The notes below the pieces were generated by a model that saw only the letters and a list, made by a program, of their open reading frames with translations, did no database searches and was not told the DNA's origin. A stretch of 64,000 bases of DNA from Puffinus mauretanicus (lineage: Eukaryota; Chordata; Aves; Procellariiformes; Procellariidae), in contig JAJKFH010002994.1 in the NCBI GenBank assembly GCA_023333565.1, positions 1,860,001 to 1,924,000 of the forward strand, read 5' to 3'. The translations under genes and the position numbers were made by a program. Of the stretch, positions 26,401-38,400 are shown piece by piece. Within the stretch, counting starts at the first letter, position 1. Each line of letters opens with the position of its first letter.

Positions 26401-29400
26401 TTGCCAAAAAAACACCAAATAGGAGATTTATGAGCCCAGGAACAAAATTCTCCTTGCCAAAAAGTGATCAAAACAAATGATATTTTACAGCTTAAATTAA
26501 GTTCCTGCGACAAATGGATTTGAAAAATTTTGCAAGGCTAGTTAATTACAACATGTAAAGCATTTAAGTGACACCTAAATCACATTTTACAACCTTGGAC
26601 AAGAAAGGCAATCTTACTCAGTGTACTCCCACCAAACATCCTAGGTCATCAAGCTCTTGCTATTTTCAGTGTTTTAAAATAATCCAAGCTGCACTGCAAC
26701 CCAGTTTCATGCAAAGTAGATTGTACCTGTTCCTCCTTCATTATAAAAAGCAGATTTCCACAGATACGGCAGGATGCTTTCCATCCAGGAACCTTTAAAC
26801 AACTCACAACAGCTTGCATATTAGCACATTGAAAATAATTGTCACACATGAGACACATTTTGCTCATTTGATCATCATCATGTAGATGATCTGTTTAGGC
26901 CTTCCTGAGTGCAAAAAATTATCAATGAACTCTGTTGGGTTTGTGGGTTTTTTTAATGTTAACTTTTATTTCTAAACCTCTGAAACAGCCAACATCCCTC
27001 TCTCTAGCTAGTTTCTAAACAAGCTTTCTAAAACAGTAGTTTGCAAACACAAGGGTTTGTGTGTCCTCTTAAGCTGTTGGAACATATGACCCCAGTAATT
27101 CCTGAGGTGGCCCAACTTCCCAGTCACTATCTCAGCAATGGAAAAAATGGAACAGCAATCACCTGCTCATCACCTGCTAGAGTGTTAAGTCCCTTCAGTA
27201 GCCGGCAAATTGGGTCTCACCTCCATAAGAGAGGGTCAACACCAATGACTCAGGGATGGTGGAAATCTCTTGCTGAAACGCCTGCAAGTAGGGGAAAACT
27301 TGCACAGGATGTGGTGCTACAGTCAGATCTTGGTCCCCACTTTGGAAGCTCTGCTTTTGGATTTGAGGTTTTACTACCTTGCTTACTGAAAAAGAACAAA
27401 GCTCCCTGGAAGACAGCAATTGAGACAAAACTGACTGTGAAGACATCTCCATCTTTCTACCCCTTCTGCTGACTCCCCTCTCCTCTTTATTTTTATTATC
27501 CTTCATAAACCTCTTCACCCGTGGCTCAGATGTCCTGCTTTAAGCAGCAGCAATGAGAAGTTAAGAAATCTATACAATTCTACTACTAATCCCAAGGCTC
27601 TGAACAGCAGCTGTCGCATCGATCAGATGGGCTGTTAACTTCATTCTGCTGCTACTGAGTTCTTGTCTACACTACAGAAAAAGTTTTATCACATTAGCTA
27701 TGCTGGCACATCCTCCTCTTCCACAACATGAAAACAGCTATTACAAGACACAAGCACTTAAACCGCCACCACTCAATCTGGCTGAAAATGTGGAATGAGC
27801 TACACCCCCTAGAAACCACCTTTATATAATGCAGTTGCACCTACACTAGTTATGTCAGCCTTAGCCCTACAGGTAAAAATAGTCATTGTCTTCACTGACA
27901 AAGTCACGCCAGTATGGTTTTTTAAATGTACTTGAGCAAGCACAAAACCCAGCACTAGTAGTCAAGACACTGGAGCAGTCTGCCTGCAGACCTGGGCATA
28001 TACACAGTATTCACTTATATACAGGTTTCTTCATGCCCTAAAACATCATTACTTAATTTGTTTAATCAGGGACTCTGCAAATCACGTTCTCTCCACTGCT
28101 GCTGAGGAGTGGATTTTTTCCATGCTTGGTTCCTCTGCAAACAGTGCTCTGGAGGATGTTCTTGTCAGAGCAAAAGCTTCATCTTGCACTTGCCTAACCA
28201 GAGGAGCCCATTTGTGAGAGCCTGCTCACTGCAACAGGACGTTTGTGCCCAATACAAGTGGGTACACGTACAGCTGCTTCCTTCAGCACTGTTCTGTAGC
28301 AGCTGGGAAAGGAGGGGGGAAAATCATTTAAAATAATTAAAAAAAAAAAAAAAACATCAAAGCTCCCTCCTACAGTCACCACAATCTAGCAAGAACTAGT
28401 GACAGAAATAAGATGTTGCTACATTTTAATGGCAGCAGAGATGAGTCAGTGCACACAGGGAGAAGATTTGACACCGCAGTTTTTCAGAGGATATCTGCAC
28501 GTTAAATACTGGGCTTCACTGGCAGGTTTTCTGCCCGAGATGAAGGGTCTGCAGGACATTTGGGCAGTCAAAACAATGAACATATAAAATAACATGCTGG
28601 ACGCCAGGGCAAGGCCTGGTTGATGGTATTAGATACTAGCTTTGAACACTTCATTTGCATACAACAAAGATACAGCTAGTGAGCATTCAGGGCTGGGGAA
28701 GACATTATTTACCTTGTGCTCTTCTTTCACCAAAGGCCAACAGGCAGACCCTCAGGACACAGCAATCCATACAGAACAATCCATATATTGCTCTGCTGCT
28801 TTGGTGAACACACAGATTCATTTCTCCCAGGGGTAACCACTTACCATATCAGAAAGGCCAATCAGTCTTAATGTTTCCCTCCAAAAAAAAAGTCAGTATC
28901 TTATTATCCTAAATTCTTGAAAAATAAAAAGATGCCATAATTAAGTGAGCCAGGAGAACACAAGATGAATCAGTAGCAGAACACAGATTAGCGTCCATGA
29001 GCACTGATGTCTTCTTGCTCTTTCCGTAATGCCCAATTACAGGACTGAAACATTGGTGGGGAATATTGGTACCATAAGGTATACTGAGACCAGAGGAGAA
29101 AAGAACAGCAACGGATTCTGTGCAACGCATCCAAGCCTCTATTATAATATTATTATAACATTATTAAAATAATAATCAGGAAATATGCCCATTTCCCTCT
29201 CCACTCCCAAATACACTTCTCTCCCAAGTTAAGAACAAAGTCACAATTTAGGAAAAAAAAAAAAATCTAAGACAATTCAGTTTCTTAATATGGCACTGTT
29301 TATTTTGGAGCACTTTCACTTTGCTTTTACAAGGTCCTCTCTCTAAACACCAGAGCAAGAAATGCCCTTTTGTTAAGAAATAAAAGCAAAGATTCTCACA

Positions 29401-32400
29401 GAGCATCCCAGTAGCTGAGGCTCAAAGAAACATTACCAAGTACCAGGAAACCTCTTGCGAAATCATCTGGGGCACTATCCTTTCTCTGGACCCTGGCTTT
29501 CCTCTTGAAAATAAAAACAAAACCAACAATCTATCCCCAAAGCTTTCTTTTTGTCAATTTTTATTTTACACACATACACATTGTATTATCAACATCAAGA
29601 AGCTCCACTGATGCTTCAAGTTACTTGCACATGTTGGTAAGACCAAAACCAAAACTGTCCCCTCCAGTTCCCTCAGCTGGCTGCTCCTCCCAACACTTTC
29701 TAAGCCAGGTATCTCATCTGCACAACAAAGCCAATTTTCCTCAATTCAGGAAAGACAGGCAATAGGATTTTCTTTAGGCTATTCAGAAGGCAGCTACCGC
29801 ATAATGCAGCCTGTTTAAAGAGACTTTGCTAAAGTCAAATTTAATAATTTAGGAGATTTAAGAGCAGTACGCATTCAAAAAACCCCATGTTGCCTACGCA
29901 CTGTGTGCCTTTTAGCTGCTGCCCCTGATTCACTAGACCAGTCTTGATGTTGCAAGGACAAAGGTTTCCGTCTTTTGAGAACATTTATCAGCAGATAATG
30001 AGAAATTAGAATTCCAATTCACTCAAACGTCAACTATTGAAGTTTAGCTTTCAAGCAATATTAAAAAAAAAAAGTACTCACATGTCAGTAAAATTGTTAG
30101 CTTGGAACATTGAAATAAACAGCATTGCTAAGCAAAAAAAAAAGAAGTTGGAAATTGTACTGAGTTGAACTTTGTAGATTCATTGATTCGGACGCTCGCC
30201 AGCAGATCTTTTCATTTTGCAGAATCCACGGAGAGAAGCACCATGACATGACAGACTGCACATTGCCCTTGGGGAGCGGGACGTGGCTTAAGACCCTATT
30301 CTGCTAGGAGGTTGCTGAGAAATCCTGCAGAGATTTCCTGTGCTTTAACTTTTGCAGAGTGGCATTTTAATACATGCCAAGGAAAAGCAGAAACGGAAGC
30401 AGCCAAACCCCCAAACAACAAAAAGCGACCTACCACTTTCTACATGAACTCTTAAGAACATCCCTGTCAGTGAATACAGCCTAAGTTGGCATTTCATTTT
30501 ATGCTGCAGAAGCCCTAAATCTTTCTTCACTTGCCAACACAACACCCCTCCAACACACTTGCTGGTATTTCCAAACAAAGATCCAACAGCCTGCTGTAAA
30601 TACAACAGAAATCATTACCCAGAACTTCAACAAAACAGGATTCTATTCTGATGGTTTTGTAACATTTTGTAGCATGAATATAATTCAAGCCCATATGACT
30701 GAGATAGTCACCAATTTCATCACAACCACAGACATTTCTTCCCCTCCTGTTTTTGTTATGTTGTTATTAAATACATGGCAATGACCTTGCCTCCAAGCAA
30801 ACTTTTCCCATTTGCTCTACACAAATATCTACTCATCAAATTGTCGAAGGGGCTATGTTTGTCAGGCTGAGCAGAACACACTTGGGTGGTTCACTCTCTT
30901 TTTAAAAACTATCAACTCCCCATGTGTCAGATGGCAAGTTTAATTTAGTAGGCTAGGAAATTACTCAGTCTTGGAAAATCACTGCAATATGGTATATATC
31001 TAACTCAGCAAGTCCACCCGATATGCAGGGCTGTTAATGCTACTGATCAGTCCCATCCTTGGATAGCTCTTGCCAGCAGCTGTGTCTATAGTAACAACTA
31101 AAGCGTATATGACCTTTCAATTTTCGTATTTATTCCCAGCAACAGGCTAGAATATTTCCTCTATTACTGAGGATTTGCTACATGATCATCAACACAATCA
31201 GCTGAACAGCAGTGAGCAGAATAAACACAGTCTATATCTCCAGAATCAGAATAAAGAGGCAAGTAGGAGCTTTTTAATGTTCTGTTTGTGCTGCACTGAG
31301 TGCCAGTCAATCAATGCCTGGTATTGTTATGGATTTGTATGTGGACAATGCAGGCATCTATCTGCTAGACACTTTTTGCAAAAAACACAGGGGCTATTAA
31401 AAGGCACCAAGAAATACAACAAAAAAAAAAACCCCGATATGATGGAAAAAACAAACAAACGTAAACAGCTAACAACATGCATGATGCTCCAAAGAGACCC
31501 TGCAGACTCACTGACAGGGGTCCCGTGTTCAACTGAAATACACCATGAGCACACGAAGTTCTCAATGCAAATACAAGTAAAACCTCGTGCCACGGGATTT
31601 CAAGCACTCAGCTTAAGTGCAGTAGGGAGGACCTGAAAAATTTAAACAGATCTTTTTAAATTTTCAACCATCTCACACAAGTGAGAGGAAAGGGAGAGAG
31701 AAACATGACTTATAAAACAGTTAATCAGAGAGCGCTGCATTTTACTATGGCATCAGACACCTTTCCAAAGAACATCAGAGACTATTTATAGATGCTGTCA
31801 ACATTCTCCAACTCGCCCAAGGAAGGTAGTTTCTTTGAGATCTCCCGATGCAAGAGGTGCACTCAAAAATGAAAGGCTGGGATGCAATAATCCACATCTG
31901 CAACCATCCTAAAGGTCTAGGAATTAAAAATCTCTACACAAAAATGTAGAGCACTCTGGCCCTGACCCAGCAAAGCACTTAAGCATTCAACTGTTCCCCC
32001 TTCAACTTCAGAGGGACAGTTTACATACCTAGAGCTAGTACATGTCACAGGGCTTTGCTGGCTCATGATCAGATAGCTCAAAAATGTGCAAGAGCCCACC
32101 CATAGTTCAGCTTTACCTTGCAAAACATAGGATCTCCTTGACCGTCTCCTTACACAAAACAAAAACAGGAACAGGAGCAGGACACTGACTGGAGCCAAAG
32201 CATGTCAGTTTGACATACATTTTCCAGCTGCAAATGATTTCTCTTCATTGAGGAAAGGGTGCATACTGAACAGAGGAAGACAAAAAGGAAGAAGTCTGGA
32301 GGCAACAGCCACTGTAACACTACATGTCACAAGAAACTATCACTGCCTGTGAAGGTCTCTGAAGGTCTGCTCACCTCAACCAGACCCTCCCCCCAATGGC

Positions 32401-35400
32401 ACCTCTACAGAGGACACAGGTGCAGCGTGTCCTACCTCTGCCGAGGGGATGGAGGATGCTTTGAAGGAATGGTACCTTTCAGTTGTGGGCTACTGCTTAG
32501 CTAGCATCAGCAGTTCTCATTTTTGATACAAAGGAGGTAGAGCTGAACTGGTGCTGGTACTTATCTGGGGAGGTTTATTTTGCTTCGTTATTAGTAACAG
32601 CTTATGCAAAATATTCCATAACAATTCCTTCCTATACCACCTGCTGGAAACTATGCAGGCAAGGCACAGTGCATTAATGTAGTGATCCATCCACCCATCA
32701 CAGCAAGAGGATATACACACATATACACACAGAGGGGTGCTGGCTTCTGATGCTTTGCAGTGCTTTTACTGTTCTTGCTGTATTAAAGTTTAATTACTTT
32801 TTAACTTAGATATTTACATAAAACATAAACCGTTCAGAAGGATAACTGTCAACCAGCCAAGACCTCTCTGGCAGGACTTCGAGATCATATTTTACTCTTC
32901 TGGTGATGGCAGCTCTGGCACAGAATTGCTTCAGTTCTGTAAAATTATGTCTATATATGTTTGATCCCTTTGGGGAGACTGCCAAAGCACCAAGATTAAT
33001 TAGCAACTTACCTAAAATACACTCTCTATTAGATAGATCTTAAAGGGTTCCTTGTCACAGACTGCTTTATAAAAACACATTTTGAAATATTAATGAATCT
33101 ATATGACATAAGATGACATTTTGAACTCTGTCTCAGTGCCCATTCTCATCTCCACACTAAGTAAAATGACTTTTATTACCTTCATGACAGCTCTGCACTT
33201 ACATCAGCTTTGCAGAGTTCTAGCCAAATCACAGAAAATAAACTCACTTGATAGACAAATATAGCATCATTATGCTCCCAGCTACTGCAACATCCTCAAT
33301 CAATATAGCTTTAAATGTAAACAACAAGTCAGGGATGTATCCAAACTGATGTGTGACCACAGTGCAGAAATAATTGCAAAGGCTCTTAGTAATTGTGTTG
33401 AAAGGTACACTCCTAGTGCCTTTCCCAAAGGAAAAGAACAAGGGACAGGTATCAAATCATTTGCCTCAACCCTAGGATAAAGTTACAGACTAGAAGTGGC
33501 CTAAGTGTCTGCCGGTACAAGCAAGATGGGGACAACACCTTACACCTGGTAGCAGTGGATGTTTCATTTACTAATCTTCCTTTCCGAACTGGTTCCAATA
33601 CCGCTGGTCAACAAGCTGGATTTCTCAGGGAAAAGCAGGGTTGTTCCAGTCTAGGCTTCCAGAGAGGCTGTGCTTCAGCCTGTTTCCAGTTCAGAGCTGG
33701 CACCTGGAGTATGCACTTGCCTGCAGAACCCTGCATCAGCAGTAAGCCTGGCTACCGCAGTGCAACCAGCCACACATCTTCCTTCTTCACCTGATCCTCA
33801 GACTAACAGAGTTAAATTATTGGGGTAGAAGCATTAGTTCACGGACTCATCCAGTCCTCTGGCAGCCCCAGCATGCGTGAGAATTGGCGGGGGACGGGAG
33901 GGGCACTGCAGTAAGAACCTCACCACAACTAACAATGCACCGCAGAGGGGTTTGTGCTGTAACAGCATCAGAGGGACAGCCCAACACCGCACACAGTTAC
34001 AGAACAAGGTATTATTGTAGCTATGCTCATCATACTGATGCTGCTAAAAATAAACCAGGAAGACATTCCTCACCTAAGGCTCAGGAGGGTTCTGGTATGT
34101 AGCTGAGTCATGCAACAATCATTAAATTAAACACATCTTGATCCCTGGTTTACGCTCCATCGGCACAAGCCAAAAAACCAAGCCTTTTGTGCGTATTGAA
34201 AAAGCAACACTGCACCCACCGAAACAAGGCACAAGGAAGTAATTTGAAGGTCAAGCTCTCCTGGGAAACAATTGCAGTAGAAAGATCAAATTGCATTAAG
34301 AATGGAGGAAGCAAGAACAAGCTCACACGCATTTTTTTCCTAAACTGAATTTGAGAGAATGTGGAAGATGTCAGACTGACAGTCAACAAAACAGCACAAG
34401 CCTCCCCCCACCTGTTAGCACCACACACATTCTGCTTGGCTAATTGCAAGGCTTCGCACTGCCAATGGGATCATCTGTGCCAGAAGCTTAGCACAATTCA
34501 TTAGCACTAGGTCAACTCAAAGGTACAACACAAGCTCCATTTTTGATGACTTGTCATTTTCCCATACTAGTCTTATCATTGAAGACTATATCCCTGGCTG
34601 TCGCTTGTACCTAAGCTACTTAGAGCACACGTATATATGCAGGTATGCACGCAGGTATGGGATTCTAGAAATGTTAGCTACACTCTACTCAGGTGTAAGC
34701 ACCTTCTCGGCAAAAGAAAGCTATCGAATCTGCCTATATGTACAAAAAGATTGTGACATGTGCACTGGTCCCATTTTCCTACCACTGACAACATTTCTGC
34801 TGGCCATTACAGCAAGTACAAGGTCATAGTGTGACTGATTTTCAGGACCTCAGTCCTCAGAACTGCATCCAACAAGCTGGATTAGACTACCCAAAAAATT
34901 TCATTCTTTACCACCTTCTTTCTTTTTCAATTTGACTTGTAGCACTTCTCACACACTAAATGTCCTCTCGAAAAGCTTCATAGTAGCTGCTTACAATCTA
35001 GTGATTTCATACAATTTTTATCCACTTCTTTCTACAGTAGACAACAGTGCAACAACACATCACCAGCATGAGGCAGGCCATTTTCTGAAAGACAGTGCAG
35101 CTTTAAGTTGTATGTTGGTTTAACTTATACATATGGGAAAGCAAGGATCAACAAAAGTTTAGGAAAAAGATCCCAATTATCACTGTAGTTTTAAAAAAAA
35201 AAAACACCAAACACAGAGCAAAACCCACCAGATTTCTCAGTTCAATAAATGAAAGACATCCAAACGTTAGTGTGTTCATTTTTTAAAAGCCTGAAGCATT
35301 GTAACTTGCACACAGGCACCTTTGGGACAGCATTCTTTCTTCTTTAGCTGCACACTTCAAGAAATGCAGAGTTCAAAAAATAGGCCAGTCAACAGGTAAC

Positions 35401-38400
35401 ACTGAGCATTCAAAGCACCAGCTGCCAGATTCACAGTGCATTTGAACGGGCAGAATGAGATTCATGGTGTCCTGCAGTCAGTGAGGTCTCACAAAAGCTG
35501 AGAAGTGCATCTCAGATGCATGAACTCCCTGAAATAAAGTGATTTTGCAGATCCGCTGTCACAGAGATTTTCATCTTGTATCTTTCCGACATATAGGTTT
35601 AAACAGGTACTAAGTGAATTCAGGGTGGGATGACAACCCCCCTTCCCTGGTCAAGCATCCCTTGCCCTTTGCTCCCCCACTCATAAATGACACCAATCTC
35701 TGCAGCTCTTTCCTTTTCCAGGGAAATTGCTGTATTACAGTCCCCTGGAGGCATCCGCGCTCCAGGAGTAGCATCAGAGGAACAGAACTTGGGCACATGT
35801 ACAAGCTTCAGTTTCAAGTTCAGTCTCAATAAGATCATTGCAAATTCACTTTTCCAGTTTAAAACTTGTTACACAGGTTGAGCTTACTGCTAGGAAAACC
35901 TACCAACCCAACCACTATGAGCCAGGTTTTAAAACTGCCTTAAGAGCTCTCACCCCCCAAAGTGCTGTTCGTTTTATCTCACAAATTACTTCACTGTGGA
36001 GGCGAACAACCTTACTGCTGCTTTAGGCATGTAGGAACAGTGTCAGAGGAAAAGGGTTGACTTGATGTCAGTCACACTATCTAAAGTTTTTGTTCTAAAG
36101 CTTCCATTTTTTCTGCTAAGCTTTGCATCAAGATGATGCACCTGCTTTTGGATATCTCCAAAAGACCCTACTCTACGGCAATCACACAGGCCAGAGAAAT
36201 GCACCTCCCAGAAAGGCATGTAACGCCCATCCGATAGCTACAAATACCTCTGTCTTTCCAGACACAACACTGCTGTGAGGGTTCGATGTTCTCCAGGTTT
36301 TGGAGGTGAGCAACTGAGGGAGACAGGATGCACAGAAAGGCTGCAGCAATGCCAGGCCCAGTTGCCCAAGTCACCAGCTACAACCAACAGTCCACACAGA
36401 CAAACTCTGCTTTCCAATATTCTCATACTCACTTTACAGAAGCCATAATTTCATGTTAACAAACACTGCTGTTTGATGAAATAAATCACAGCTTTCACCC
36501 AGTCACTCCTGCCCCTGACTGACTATCCCTGTGCCCTGAACAAGACCAGTAAATTGGTCAAACTTGATTTTAACACAGCAAAAGCGGGGGGGGAGGAAAG
36601 TATGTGTGCAAGGGGAAGGTAAGTTTTCAGCCAAATCATCCTCATGTCCATTTTGCAATGTAACTGCATGAACACTTGGGCACCAGACAGACAGTGAGGA
36701 CCCAAGGGTCAGGACAAATGGCTGGGGTTGGAAAGGCCAGACTACTCCTCTCTGAGCCAATGCCAGCTGAGCAGCATTTGAACAGCTCCTGCATCTCCTA
36801 GAGGATCCTCTCTCAGTTACAACTGCCCAGAAATTGAGTTTGACAGACCTGCAGCAGCCCACAACAGAAGGCACAGGAACAACATTTCACATACAGTTCG
36901 GGTTTGCTGTTTCTTGACAAGAGCTCAGGCAGGTCCAGGCCTCGCTGAATACCGTGTGGCTTACTGAGCACACAGGGAGACGTGCTGCAAATCACCTCAA
37001 CCAGGCTAGTCCAGGGTGATCACTTAGTGATCAAGTTTGACTTTACACTAGAGGCCCCAGCAAGAGCAGAGACCCCAGCAAGAGCAGAGACCCCTGAAGT
37101 AAGAGCTGGACATGTATGCCGGTGGCCACAAGACATTGCCTTAAAGGCATTAAAAAACTCAGGGACCAGTCTGGCTGAGACGAGAGATGGAACAGACCCC
37201 CCACCTCCATGCTGCTCTCACAAACTCCCAGGTATTTGGGGTGAGGCAGAAGGAACACCCCTCCTTACATCCTCCTCACGATCCACTTTTCCTTTTGCTC
37301 ACAACTACCTAAAAGCCCAGCCTGAAGGCACATCCGATTCTCCCAACCCCTTGGGAAGGGCCTCCCCAGGCCAGCTGGGACAGTGGCCAGCAGCCCTGCT
37401 GGGCCAGAGCCCCAGGGTTCATTACCAGGCCAACACAAGACACCTGGCCAGAGCTGTGAGCCTCCCCCTTCCCGTGCAGAGAACAGCTCTCCCCACCCAG
37501 CACAGCCCCAAGGACCCCCTGCCAAAGGGATCTGCAGAGCCAAGAAGTCAAAAATCACAGTGGGATTAGCTGTTCATACAGACACAGCAGGCATAGCCAG
37601 AACGATCAGCATTAATAACAGGAGTGTTAGAAGGGCAATTAAGCCTCAGATCTCTGGGATTAAGCTAGTTTAACGATTAGAGGCCAATCTTCACGGGCTG
37701 AAAATGGGAGACTACCCCACTTGCCTCTCAACCATCAGGGCTGGCCAAAGTTAGGGTATCAGGAGGCCTTTGGTGTCTTCGGGACTCTGAGATAGGACAG
37801 CCCTTTTGGTAGCTGAGCCCCTCCATCTCACTCCCCCAGAGGCTGCCAGGAGCTGCAGAGACTCCAGAGAAGTTGTCTCCCTGCTTTACCCATGACATCA
37901 CTTTGTCATATACACCCACCTAGCTTGCCCCCCCACCCTACCCCCAGGGTACCACCAAAGCACATTTGCATTGAGAATCAGTGGGAAAATTTAATTGAAA
38001 ACCTGGCAACTTGGACATTTGATGAGGGGAAGCCAGAATTCCTGAAAAGGAAGCAGTCTGCAAAAAACATACAGCTGCAACTCCAAACTCCACAGGCTTT
38101 ACATAGCTTACTCTCCATGTTGCCTTTGTTTAAACAGTAGTATATCCATGTTCTCTATCCAGTCTCCCACAAACAGCGCACTGCACGTCCTCCCCTACTC
38201 CTCCCACCCACAGATAAACAGGCTCTGGAAACAAAGCTTGAGCAGATAACTGTGGAAACCCTGAAAGAAGGACAATGCTATTCCCTGTGGGGAAGCAAAG
38301 ATACCCACATAAATGAAGCTGTCTGCTTCGGATGTTGTTCTTGGTCTCTTGAGGATAGGATCAAGTATGTGCCTTATAATTAATTTGATTGTTATTTGTG

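Noticed and set aside
26860..26900. Minus-strand TGATGATGAT as a possible C/D-box snoRNA C box, since the host gene is nucleolar
   Set aside because: No paired D box with terminal stem at a suitable distance and no guide-length complementarity could be seen.
31175..31636. 153-codon plus-strand frame with several Cys residues, zinc-finger-like at first sight
   Set aside because: Cysteine spacing fits no finger type, the frame is lysine- and asparagine-rich and crosses an A-run, and no paralogous repeats are present.
36982..37569. Plus-strand 195-codon frame starting near the 18-bp tandem repeat
   Set aside because: Compositionally biased GC-rich intronic sequence with no recognisable domain and no splice or promoter support.
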